From contig JBJHBM010000018.1 in assembly GCA_050485485.1 (NCBI GenBank), forward strand, positions 1 to 43,144: DNA of 43,144 bases, given 5' to 3'. Origin of the DNA: WHSO01 sp050485485 (GTDB lineage Bacteria > Pseudomonadota > Alphaproteobacteria > SMXQ01). A program made the translations under genes and the position numbers. Below the pieces are notes generated by a model. That model was not told the DNA's origin. It made no database searches and saw nothing but the letters and a program-made list of their open reading frames with translations. Shown here piece after piece: positions 1 to 8,199 of this stretch; position 1 is the stretch's first letter, and every line of letters begins with the position of its first letter.

Positions 1-8
1 GCCTGACC

Positions 9-386
9 ATGGCGCCCTACAGCCCGCCTGTCGTGCGTCCTGGCGAGATCGTGTGCCGCCTCGACGAGCTGGTCGATCCGCCGACGCGGGCGTTCCTGCT
101 GCGCTTCGACGATGGCGAGGAGGTCGAAATCTTCGTGGTGCGCAAAGACGATGCCGCCTACGCCTACGTCAACGACTGTCCGCACCAGGGATTGCCGCTC
201 AACTGGAAGCAGGACGTGTTCCTGACCTACGACAGCGCGCGGATCCTGTGCGTGATGCACGGCGCCACCTTCCGTATCGAGACCGGCGAGGTGGTGTCGG
301 GGCCGATGCCCGCGGATTGCCGGCTTCTCAAGGTGCCGATCACGGTCGAGAGCGGCGAGATCCGCCTGGCGCCGCGCGAGGGTTAG
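9..386 (+). CDS. Rieske [2Fe-2S] ferredoxin-like protein
   Basis: A 125-residue protein that is essentially one Rieske domain. The two cluster-binding boxes are visible as C57-P-H59 and C81-x-x-H84, with the usual HQG and HGATF contexts, so all four ligands are present. There is no signal peptide, transmembrane segment or catalytic oxygenase domain. It therefore looks like a soluble cytoplasmic Rieske ferredoxin or small reductase subunit that passes electrons, not a bc1 Rieske protein. The ATG lies 9 bases from the window edge. The bases just before it read GCC-TGA, which may be the end of an upstream gene, so the ribosome-binding site cannot be judged. The physiological partner is unknown. 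Confidence 0.85.
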   Translation: MAPYSPPVVRPGEIVCRLDELVDPPTRAFLLRFDDGEEVEIFVVRKDDAAYAYVNDCPHQGLPLNWKQDVFLTYDSARILCVMHGATFRIETGEVVSGPMPADCRLLKVPITVESGEIRLAPREG

Positions 387-394
387 GGGCGGAC

Positions 395-422
395 TTGTAT
401 CGCCGGTACGGTCCGCCATAAT
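395..422 (+). promoter_or_regulatory. Possible sigma-70-type promoter for acs
   Basis: TTGTAT (395-400), a 16-base spacer and CATAAT (417-422) lie in the 120-base gap before acs. A 7-base inverted repeat (GGCGGAC at 388-394, GTCCGCC at 411-417) brackets the spacer and could be an operator. Both are read from sequence only. Regulation of acs through this site is inference. Confidence 0.35.
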
Positions 423-508
423 TGCCGGCGGGCGCCCCGAAAACCCGCAACGGGCGCGCGAAAAACGCCGGGCCCCGCGCCCGCGACACGGACCCAGGGA
501 GAGGCCCC

Positions 509-2446
<1,938 letters not shown>

Positions 2447-2460
2447 CCGAAGGATTTCCC

Positions 2461-2733
2461 GTGGACGACAAGCTCGCCATCATCCTGCTCACGACACTGC
2501 TGCCGGCCTTCGTGGTCGCCTACGTGCTGCGCACCAACGGCAAGACCCTCAATTTCGCGGTCTTCGGCGGCACGCTGGTCTACGTGCTGTCGATCGTGAT
2601 GATCTACGCCTTCATCTATCTCGCCGACTATATGAACATGCGCGCGGACGATCTCGTCCTTTTGCTGCCCCTACTGGTGGCAGGGCTGGTATTCTTCCTG
2701 CTCCGAGGCTCGAGCATAGGGGACCAGAAATGA
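2461..2733 (+). CDS. Small three-helix membrane protein, unknown function
   Basis: A 90-residue protein starting at GTG 2461, with GAAGGA a few bases upstream. It has three hydrophobic segments, at about residues 5-22, 31-54 and 65-83, with short polar links and a charged tail, so it should be an inner-membrane protein. I do not recognise a family. Its TGA overlaps the ATG of the cytochrome gene (ATGA), which implies translational coupling. It lies 14 bases after acs. The pairing with a c-type cytochrome suggests a membrane anchor or accessory for a redox step, but that is inference from position only. Confidence 0.7.
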   Translation: MDDKLAIILLTTLLPAFVVAYVLRTNGKTLNFAVFGGTLVYVLSIVMIYAFIYLADYMNMRADDLVLLLPLLVAGLVFFLLRGSSIGDQK

Positions 2734-3059
2734 CGCCCGCCAAGACCATCCCGTCCGCCCTCGCCCTGCCCTTCATGGCGCTGGCCGCCCTGCTGCTGAC
2801 GGCGCCCCCGGCACCGGCGCAGTCCGTGGACGGCAAGGCCGCCTACGACCGGCGCTGCGCGCGCTGCCACACGGTGGCCCAGGCGCTCGACTACATGCGC
2901 CCGCACACGGAAGCGGCGGCGCGCGTCACGTGGCTCGACGAAAAGCTCGCCACCCATTACGCGCGCGACGCCAAGGACCGCGCGGCCATCGTCGCCTTCC
3001 TCGAGGAGATGCTCGCCGCCGAGGGCGGGAAGGCGGACGGCAAGACAGGTGGGAAGTAG
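2730..3059 (+). CDS. Small monohaem c-type cytochrome
   Basis: A 109-residue exported protein. An N-terminal hydrophobic signal (about residues 10-30, ending in AxA-Q) is followed by a single CARCH haem-binding motif (C43, C46, H47). It should therefore mature in the periplasm with one covalent haem. The mature part is only about 79 residues, at the small end for class I cytochromes c. A methionine axial ligand cannot be assigned with certainty; M57 in the YMRP context is a candidate. The start overlaps the stop of the preceding membrane protein. The gene is convergent with a ferric-reductase-like operon, a plausible but unproven redox neighbour. Confidence 0.82.
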   Translation: MTPAKTIPSALALPFMALAALLLTAPPAPAQSVDGKAAYDRRCARCHTVAQALDYMRPHTEAAARVTWLDEKLATHYARDAKDRAAIVAFLEEMLAAEGGKADGKTGGK

Positions 3060-3065
3060 CGCACC

Positions 3066-3149
3066 CTACCTGAGCGCGAACAGGACCACGGCCGCGAGGA
3101 TCGCCGCGAGCGCGGCAATCAGGACGACAACGGCGGGATCGGCGCGCAT
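3066..3149 (-). CDS. Tiny single-helix membrane peptide
   Basis: A 27-residue ORF: a short charged N-terminus (MRADP) followed by one uninterrupted hydrophobic helix and a terminal arginine. A strong GGAGGAG ribosome-binding site lies just upstream, on the complement of about 3153-3162, which is the main reason to call it real. It starts 38 bases after the stop of the ferric-reductase-like gene on the same strand, so it is probably cotranscribed. It resembles small membrane subunits that stabilise redox complexes, but no family can be named from the sequence. Confidence 0.5.
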   Translation of the reverse strand: MRADPAVVVLIAALAAILAAVVLFALR

Positions 3150-3187
3150 GGGTGTCTCCTCCTCGGTCCGGTCGGGCGCGGGTGCGG

Positions 3188-4561
3188 TCAATCGTAGTCG
3201 AAGCGCTCGCTGACGACGCGCCCGGGCGGGACGCCGAGCGCGCGCAGCGCGCGCGACGCCGCCGTCACCATCGGCGGCGGCCCGCACAGGTAGGCGCGCA
3301 CTTGGGCCGGGTCGATCGCGTCCGCGAGCAGGGGACCGAGGGTCTCGGAATCGAGCCGGCCGACGCGGCCGTCCCAGCCGGGGGGCGGCTCCGACACCAC
3401 GAAATCCACCGCGAGGTCGAGCACCCCCCGGAGCGTCTCGATCTCGCGGCGCATCACCACCTGTTCCGCCGTGCGGTTGCCGTAGATCAGGCGGAAACGG
3501 CGCGGGTCGCGCGACGCCGCCGCCGCACGCAGGATCGACAGGATCGGCGCGAGCCCGACACCGCCCGCGAGCAGCAGCACCGTCTCCGACGCCGGGCCGG
3601 GCGCGAGCGTGAAGGCGCCGTAGGGCCCGTCGAGCCACGCCCGCGCGCCCACCGGGATGTCGCGGAGCGTGCGGGTGAAGTCGCCCGCCTCCCGGATCAG
3701 GAACTCGGCGCGGCCGGGCACGCCCTGGCCGGGCGCCGACAGGATCGAGAACGGGTTTTCGTGGATGCCGAACGGATGGCGGCGCACCTTGAGCCAGGCG
3801 AACTGCCCGGCGCGGTAGGGGAACAGGCCGCGCTCCGCATCCAGCGCGAGCAGCCAGCGGCCGGGGCCGAGCTCGCGCACCTCCGCCACACGGAACGGGC
3901 GGCGCAGAAGCCCGAGCGGGCGCAGCACATAGACATGGACGAGCGAAGCCACGGCGAGCGCGAACAGTGCCCACCACAGTGCCGCGACCGGCGGTTCGGG
4001 CGAAATCTGGCCGACCGTGAGGGCGTGATGGAGCCCGGCGCCGGCGATCACGAGGGCGCCCACCGCATGGCTCGCGCGCCAAGCCTCGTAGCCGACCGGC
4101 AGGCGCGCGCGGTGGACCGCCAGCGCCATCAGCACCAGCAGCAGCACCCAGGCGACGACGCCCGACAGGAACGGCGCGGCGGTGAAGGTGGCCCAGACTT
4201 GGCGCAGATAGGCGCCGGGATCGGTGGCGAGCCGTCCTGCGCCGTAGAGGAAAGGGTGCAGCACCAGGAAGATCATCACGGCGCGCGCCATCAGCGTGTG
4301 CAGGCGCATCACCGTGTCCACGCCGACGCGCCCGCTGACGGTGCGGAAGCGCCCGGTGATGAAGAACTGCGCGAGCAGCATGGCGTAGCCCGCGAAGGCG
4401 AGGCCGGTGCCGAGCTCCGACAGGACGTCCATGCCGTCGGGCACCGCGATCCAGGCCGCGGCGAGCGGCGCGAGCGCAAGCGTCACGTAGCCTACGGCCA
4501 ACCCCGCCGGGCCGGGCGCGAACGGGCGCGGCGGCCCCGCAGGCGTGGAGATATCTGTCAT
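3188..4561 (-). CDS. Ferric-reductase-like transmembrane flavocytochrome
   Basis: A 457-residue protein with the architecture of NADPH-oxidase/ferric-reductase enzymes: an N-terminal membrane haem domain followed by a cytoplasmic ferredoxin-NADP-reductase-type domain. The membrane part (about residues 20-215) has candidate haem ligands H88, H102, H165 and H178/H179. The flavin motif is ENPFS (269-273), the nucleotide-binding glycine stretch AGGVGLAPI is at 332-340, and CGPPPM at 426-431 is the pyridine-nucleotide signature. Electrons would pass from NAD(P)H through FAD and haem across the inner membrane; the acceptor is unknown. ATG 4561 is preferred to an upstream ATG at 4615 because AAAGGGG precedes it and the upstream stretch is not family-like. 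Confidence 0.88.
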   Translation of the reverse strand: MTDISTPAGPPRPFAPGPAGLAVGYVTLALAPLAAAWIAVPDGMDVLSELGTGLAFAGYAMLLAQFFITGRFRTVSGRVGVDTVMRLHTLMARAVMIFLVLHPFLYGAGRLATDPGAYLRQVWATFTAAPFLSGVVAWVLLLVLMALAVHRARLPVGYEAWRASHAVGALVIAGAGLHHALTVGQISPEPPVAALWWALFALAVASLVHVYVLRPLGLLRRPFRVAEVRELGPGRWLLALDAERGLFPYRAGQFAWLKVRRHPFGIHENPFSILSAPGQGVPGRAEFLIREAGDFTRTLRDIPVGARAWLDGPYGAFTLAPGPASETVLLLAGGVGLAPILSILRAAAASRDPRRFRLIYGNRTAEQVVMRREIETLRGVLDLAVDFVVSEPPPGWDGRVGRLDSETLGPLLADAIDPAQVRAYLCGPPPMVTAASRALRALGVPPGRVVSERFDYD

Positions 4562-4611
4562 GGACCCCTTTCGGCTGCGCGGATGTGCTGAAATAACCAA
4601 CGATCCGGGCA

Positions 4612-4725
4612 TCATATGGTTTCCGGACCGAATGCGCGACCCTTGGGGAAAATCAGCTTTAACCTGTCGTCATGCACATACAGGGCAGCGGAGCCATCGC
4701 CGTCCTCAGGGCCGTCGATGCGCAT
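4612..4725 (-). CDS. Hypothetical 37-residue protein
   Basis: A short ORF with a strong AGGGGGGA ribosome-binding site about five bases before its ATG, just upstream of the ferric-reductase-like gene on the same strand. It has an acidic, glycine-rich N-terminus and a C-terminal half with alternating hydrophobic and basic residues (LYVHDDRLKLIFPKGRAF). No membrane helix or metal motif is visible. I cannot assign a function. The ribosome-binding site and its position as first gene of the redox operon are the only support. Confidence 0.45.
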   Translation of the reverse strand: MRIDGPEDGDGSAALYVHDDRLKLIFPKGRAFGPETI

Positions 4726-4787
4726 GACATCCCCCCTGCTTGCCTTCGCCCGGTCGTAAGATTCGGGAACCGGCGAACCTGGAACCC

Positions 4788-5054
4788 CTAGAAATCGATG
4801 CAACGGCCGTTCTTCTCCCAGTCGCCGTAGCGGGTGGGATCGGGGCGGGGGCGGTCGGGCGCCGGGGCTTCCGGCACGGCGCCGGGCGGTTGGGGCGGTA
4901 GGGACGATTTGGGCGCGTTCGGGCGCGGCGGCGCCGGCGGGCGGATGCGGCGCGGCGCGGCGGCGTCGGGCGTCGGAGCGGGCGCCTTGCCGGGCGCAGG
5001 CGTGTCGGCGGGTTCGGTCATCGGCGTCTCGCGGGCGGCCACGTCGTCGGTCAC
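4788..5054 (-). CDS. SDHAF4/DUF1674 family protein (succinate dehydrogenase assembly factor-like)
   Basis: An 88-residue protein with a long proline/alanine-rich, presumably disordered N-terminus. It ends in the diagnostic DPTRYGDWEKNGRCIDF block (residues 72-88) of the DUF1674/SDHAF4 family. Eukaryotic SDHAF4 binds flavinylated SdhA and helps it join SdhB, and a similar role is likely here. The GTG start at 5054 has AAGGGGAA upstream; an internal ATG at 5021 is an alternative. It is transcribed divergently from htpX-rsmB, an arrangement I recall from many alphaproteobacteria. No sdh genes are in the window. Confidence 0.85.
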   Translation of the reverse strand: MTDDVAARETPMTEPADTPAPGKAPAPTPDAAAPRRIRPPAPPRPNAPKSSLPPQPPGAVPEAPAPDRPRPDPTRYGDWEKNGRCIDF

Positions 5055-5119
5055 GGGCGCGGTTCCCCTTGAACCACGTACCCTCGCAATCTAAGTAAGC
5101 TACGGGATTTTTCCACCTT

Positions 5120-5152
5120 TTCCGCCGCGCGTCCCCCGGGCACGCGGCGGAA
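5120..5152. repeat. Inverted repeat / hairpin in the htpX leader
   Basis: A perfect 10-base inverted repeat (TTCCGCCGCG at 5120-5129, CGCGGCGGAA at 5143-5152) with a 13-base loop lies in the divergent gap. It ends about 20 bases before the htpX start and just before the GAGGA ribosome-binding site. It could be an operator for the divergent pair or a structured 5' leader. Confidence 0.5.
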
Positions 5153-5173
5153 GCGCGAGGACGCGGAAGCATC

Positions 5174-6028
5174 ATGGGCTATTTCAGGACGACCCTCCTG
5201 CTGGCGGCGATCACGGCGCTGTTCCTCGGCATCGGCTTCATGCTGGGCGGCGGGGCCGGAATGGCCATCGCGCTCGGCCTCGCGGTCGCGATGAACGCCT
5301 TCGCCTACTGGAACTCCGACAAGCTGGTGCTGGGCATGCACGGCGCGCGCGAGGTGAACCGGCAGGCCGCCCCCGGCTACTACGGCATCGTCGAGCAGCT
5401 CGCGCACAACGCGGGGCTGCCGATGCCGCGCGTCTACATCATCGAGACCGACCAGCCCAACGCCTTCGCCACCGGGCGCAACCCCGAGAACGCGGCGGTC
5501 GCCGCCACCTCCGGGCTCCTGAAGCGCCTCAGCCACGAGGAGATCGCGGGCGTGATGGCCCACGAACTCGCCCATGTGCAGAACCGCGACACGCTGATCC
5601 AGACCATCACCGCGACGCTCGCGGGCGCCATCGGCATGCTCGCCAACTTCGCGTTCTTCTTCGCCCGCGGCGGCCGCAACAACCCGCTCGGCATCGTCGG
5701 CGTGCTGCTGGTGATGATCCTCGCGCCGCTGATGGCGGCGCTGGTGCAGATGGCGATCTCGCGCGCGCGCGAGTACGAGGCCGACAAGCGCGGCGCCGAG
5801 ATCTGCGGCCGGCCGCTGTGGCTCGCCTCCGCGCTCGAGCGCATCCAGGAGGGCGCGAGCCGGATCGACAACGAATCGGCCGAGCGCAACCCCGCCACCG
5901 CCCACATGTTCATCGTCAACCCGCTGCACGCGCATGCCGTGGACGGGCTGTTCTCGACCCACCCGCCGACCCGCGAGCGCGTCCGCCGCCTGCGCGCGAT
6001 GGCGGGCCAAGCCACCCCCTGGGGCTGA
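5174..6028 (+). CDS. htpX: Membrane zinc metalloprotease HtpX
   Basis: A 284-residue M48-family protease for quality control of inner-membrane proteins. There are two hydrophobic segments at the N-terminus (about 6-24 and 26-45) and two after the active site (about 145-165 and 172-195). The catalytic zinc motif HELAH is at residues 130-134, and the third ligand is probably E202 in AREYEADK, as in the family. Length matches E. coli HtpX (293). ATG 5174 is preceded by GCGAGGACGCGG. Its TGA overlaps the rsmB ATG (TGATG), so the two should be cotranslated. It is divergent from the SDHAF4-like gene. Confidence 0.95.
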   Translation: MGYFRTTLLLAAITALFLGIGFMLGGGAGMAIALGLAVAMNAFAYWNSDKLVLGMHGAREVNRQAAPGYYGIVEQLAHNAGLPMPRVYIIETDQPNAFATGRNPENAAVAATSGLLKRLSHEEIAGVMAHELAHVQNRDTLIQTITATLAGAIGMLANFAFFFARGGRNNPLGIVGVLLVMILAPLMAALVQMAISRAREYEADKRGAEICGRPLWLASALERIQEGASRIDNESAERNPATAHMFIVNPLHAHAVDGLFSTHPPTRERVRRLRAMAGQATPWG

Positions 6029-7371
6029 TGCCCCCGCGCGGCCGGGGCCGCGAGGGCCGCGACCCTGGGACGGCGGCGGGCACGGCGGCGCGGGCCGTCA
6101 CGCTCGCCGCGCTCGGGCGCGTCATGGACCGGCGCGTGGCGCTGGAGACGGCGCTCGCCGAGGCCCCCGGCTTCGACGCCCTGGAGACGCGCGACCGCGC
6201 CTTCGCGCGGCTGCTGGCCGCCACCTGCCTGCGCCGCGCAGGCGAGATCGAGGCCGTGACGTCACGCCTCCTCGAGCGCCCGCTGCCCGCCGCCGCGCAA
6301 GTCCCGCGGCACATCCTCGCCCTCGGCCTCGCGCAGCTCCTGTTCCTTGGCACGCCGCCCCACGCCGCCGTCGCGACCGCCGTGTCGCTCGCCGACGCCA
6401 GACGCGCGCGGCCCTACAAGGGGCTGATCAACGCCGTGCTGCGGCGCGCGGCGCGCGAGGGTGCGGCGCTGCGCGCGGAGCTGGACGGGCCCCGCGCCAA
6501 TACGCCCGGCTGGATGTGGGAGTCGTGGCGCGCGGCCTACGGCGAAGCGGCGGCGCGCGCCATCGCCGAAGCGCACCTCGCCGAGCCGCCGCTCGACATC
6601 ACGCCCCGCGACGAGGACGACGGCGCCGCGCTCGCGGCGCTGCTCGACGCCGAGGCGCTGCCGAACGGCACGCTGCGGCGGCGCGGCGGCGCGGGCGGGG
6701 CGATCCCGGAGCTGCCGGGCTACGCCGAGGGGCGCTGGTGGGTGCAGGATGCCGCCGCCGCCCTGCCCGCGCGGATGCTGGGCGCGGTACGGGACAGGCG
6801 CGTGCTCGACCTGTGCGCGGCGCCGGGCGGCAAGACGCTGCAACTCGCCGCGCGCGGCGCGCGCGTCACCGCCGTGGACGCGGCTCCCGCGCGGCTCGCG
6901 CTGGTGGCGAAGAACCTCGCGCGCACCGGGCTCGCGGCCGAGCTGGTGACGGCCGACGCGCGCGCCTTCGAGGCCGCGCCGTTCGACGCCGTGCTGCTGG
7001 ACGCGCCGTGCAGCGCCACCGGAACCCTGCGGCGCCATCCCGATATCGCGCGCACCCGCACCCCCGGCGACATCGCCCGCGCCACGGCGCTGCAGGACGA
7101 ATTGCTCGCCAATGCGGCGCGCCTGGTGCGGCCAGGCGGCGCGCTGGTCTATGCCGTATGCGCGCTGGAGCGCGCCGAAGGCGAGGACCGGGCGGCCGCG
7201 TTCTTGGCCGCCCATCCCGATTTCACCGTGGAGCCGGTGGACGCCGCCGCGATCGGCGCGCCGCCGGAGGCGGCGACGGCGGAGGGCGCGCTCCGCATTC
7301 TGCCGTGCCTGTGGGCCGAGAGGGGCGGCATGGACGGCTTCTTCGCGGTCCGGCTGCGTCGCCGGGCATGA
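6028..7371 (+). CDS. rsmB: 16S rRNA m5C967 methyltransferase RsmB
   Basis: A 447-residue RNA cytosine-C5 methyltransferase that modifies C967 of 16S rRNA using SAM. An N-terminal NusB-like RNA-binding region (about residues 25-165) is followed by a Rossmann methyltransferase domain. Motif I is LDLCAAPGGKT near residue 260. Motif IV is DAPCSATGTLRRHPDI starting at about 325, with the release cysteine at about 328. Motif VI is YAVCALE with the nucleophilic cysteine at about 378. The start overlaps the htpX stop. The family Fmu/Sun call is firm; C967 specificity is inferred from the NusB-fused architecture. Confidence 0.93.
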   Translation: MPPRGRGREGRDPGTAAGTAARAVTLAALGRVMDRRVALETALAEAPGFDALETRDRAFARLLAATCLRRAGEIEAVTSRLLERPLPAAAQVPRHILALGLAQLLFLGTPPHAAVATAVSLADARRARPYKGLINAVLRRAAREGAALRAELDGPRANTPGWMWESWRAAYGEAAARAIAEAHLAEPPLDITPRDEDDGAALAALLDAEALPNGTLRRRGGAGGAIPELPGYAEGRWWVQDAAAALPARMLGAVRDRRVLDLCAAPGGKTLQLAARGARVTAVDAAPARLALVAKNLARTGLAAELVTADARAFEAAPFDAVLLDAPCSATGTLRRHPDIARTRTPGDIARATALQDELLANAARLVRPGGALVYAVCALERAEGEDRAAAFLAAHPDFTVEPVDAAAIGAPPEAATAEGALRILPCLWAERGGMDGFFAVRLRRRA

Positions 7372-7433
7372 GCCGGAAGCCAGCGGTGGGGACCGCGCAC
7401 GACGTCCCGATCCGCCGCCGCTGGTAGCGGGCA

Positions 7434-7501
7434 GGCCCTTGACTTGCCGCCGCCTGCGGCAGGCAGGCCTTTGATTTGCCGCCGCTTGCGGCAGCAGGGG
7501 G
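7434..7501. repeat. Tandem direct repeat with nested palindromes before rpe
   Basis: Two imperfect copies of a roughly 32-base unit (about 7437-7468 and 7469-7500) share CTTTGA/CTTGAC, then TTGCCGCCGC, then TGCGGCA. Each copy contains a TGCCGC/GCGGCA palindrome able to form a short hairpin. The position between the rsmB stop and the rpe promoter region suggests termination, regulation or recent duplication. None can be chosen from sequence. Confidence 0.6.
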
Positions 7502-7514
7502 AAGCTGCTACCTA
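7486..7514 (+). promoter_or_regulatory. Possible promoter placing transcription start at the rpe GTG
   Basis: TTGCGG (7486-7491), a 17-base spacer and TACCTA (7509-7514) form a weak sigma-70-like element. If used, transcription would begin about at the GTG of rpe (7521), giving a leaderless message. That would fit the lack of a well-spaced ribosome-binding site there. Weak evidence. Confidence 0.3.
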
Positions 7515-7520
7515 ACGCCG

Positions 7521-8189
7521 GTGCCGAAGAAAAGCCTCCGCATAGCGCCTTCCATCCTCGCCGCCGACTTCGCGCGGCTCGGCGCCGAGATTGCGGCGGT
7601 GACCGAGGCCGGCGCCGACTTCATCCACGTGGACGTGATGGACGGCCATTTCGTCCCCAACATCACCATCGGGCCCGAGGTGGTGCGCGCGCTGCGCGGC
7701 CATACCAGGCTGCCGTTCGACGTGCACCTGATGATCGCGCCGGTCGATCCCTATGTCGCCGCCTTCGCGGAGGCCGGCGCCGACATCATCACGGTCCATC
7801 CCGAAGCCGGCCCGCACCTCCACCGCACGCTGCAGCTGATCCGGTCCCACGGCCGCAAGGCGGGCATCGCGCTCAACCCGGCGACGCCGGTGGCGGCGAT
7901 CGACAACGTCATCGGCGACGTCGACCTTGTCCTGGTGATGACGGTCAACCCCGGCTTCGGCGGACAGGCCTTCATCGAATCCCAACTCGCCAAGATTCGC
8001 GCGGTGCGCGAACGCATCGACGCCTCGGGCCGCGACATCGACCTCGAGGTGGACGGCGGCATCACAGCCGAGACCGCGCCGCGCGCCGCCGCCGCCGGCG
8101 CCGACCTGCTGGTCGCCGGCACCGCCACCTTCAAGGGCGGCGCCGGCGCCTACGCCGCCAACATCGCCCGCCTGCGCGGCGCCACCTGA
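7521..8189 (+). CDS. rpe: Ribulose-phosphate 3-epimerase
   Basis: Interconverts ribulose-5-phosphate and xylulose-5-phosphate (pentose phosphate and Calvin cycles); a metal-dependent TIM barrel. The family blocks appear in order: IAPSILAADF near the N-terminus, HVDVMDGHFVPN with catalytic Asp and metal-binding residues, VMTVNPGFGGQ in the middle, and the EVDGGI phosphate/metal block near the end. GTG 7521 gives 222 residues, the normal length. The frame is open back to 7476 but the extra 15 residues are not family-like. No good ribosome-binding site is seen. The heparinase-like gene starts 10 bases after the stop, suggesting cotranscription with the polysaccharide genes. Confidence 0.94.
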   Translation: MPKKSLRIAPSILAADFARLGAEIAAVTEAGADFIHVDVMDGHFVPNITIGPEVVRALRGHTRLPFDVHLMIAPVDPYVAAFAEAGADIITVHPEAGPHLHRTLQLIRSHGRKAGIALNPATPVAAIDNVIGDVDLVLVMTVNPGFGGQAFIESQLAKIRAVRERIDASGRDIDLEVDGGITAETAPRAAAAGADLLVAGTATFKGGAGAYAANIARLRGAT

Positions 8190-8199
8190 CCGCGCGGCC

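Noticed and set aside
4562..4615. 18-residue extension of the ferric-reductase-like protein from ATG 4615
   Set aside because: ATG 4561 has AAAGGGG just upstream, and the extension would run into the stop of the preceding small ORF.
7440..7468. TTGACT as a -35 box upstream of rpe
   Set aside because: The bases 17 positions further on (GGCAGG) do not resemble a -10 box; the repeat unit explains the sequence better.
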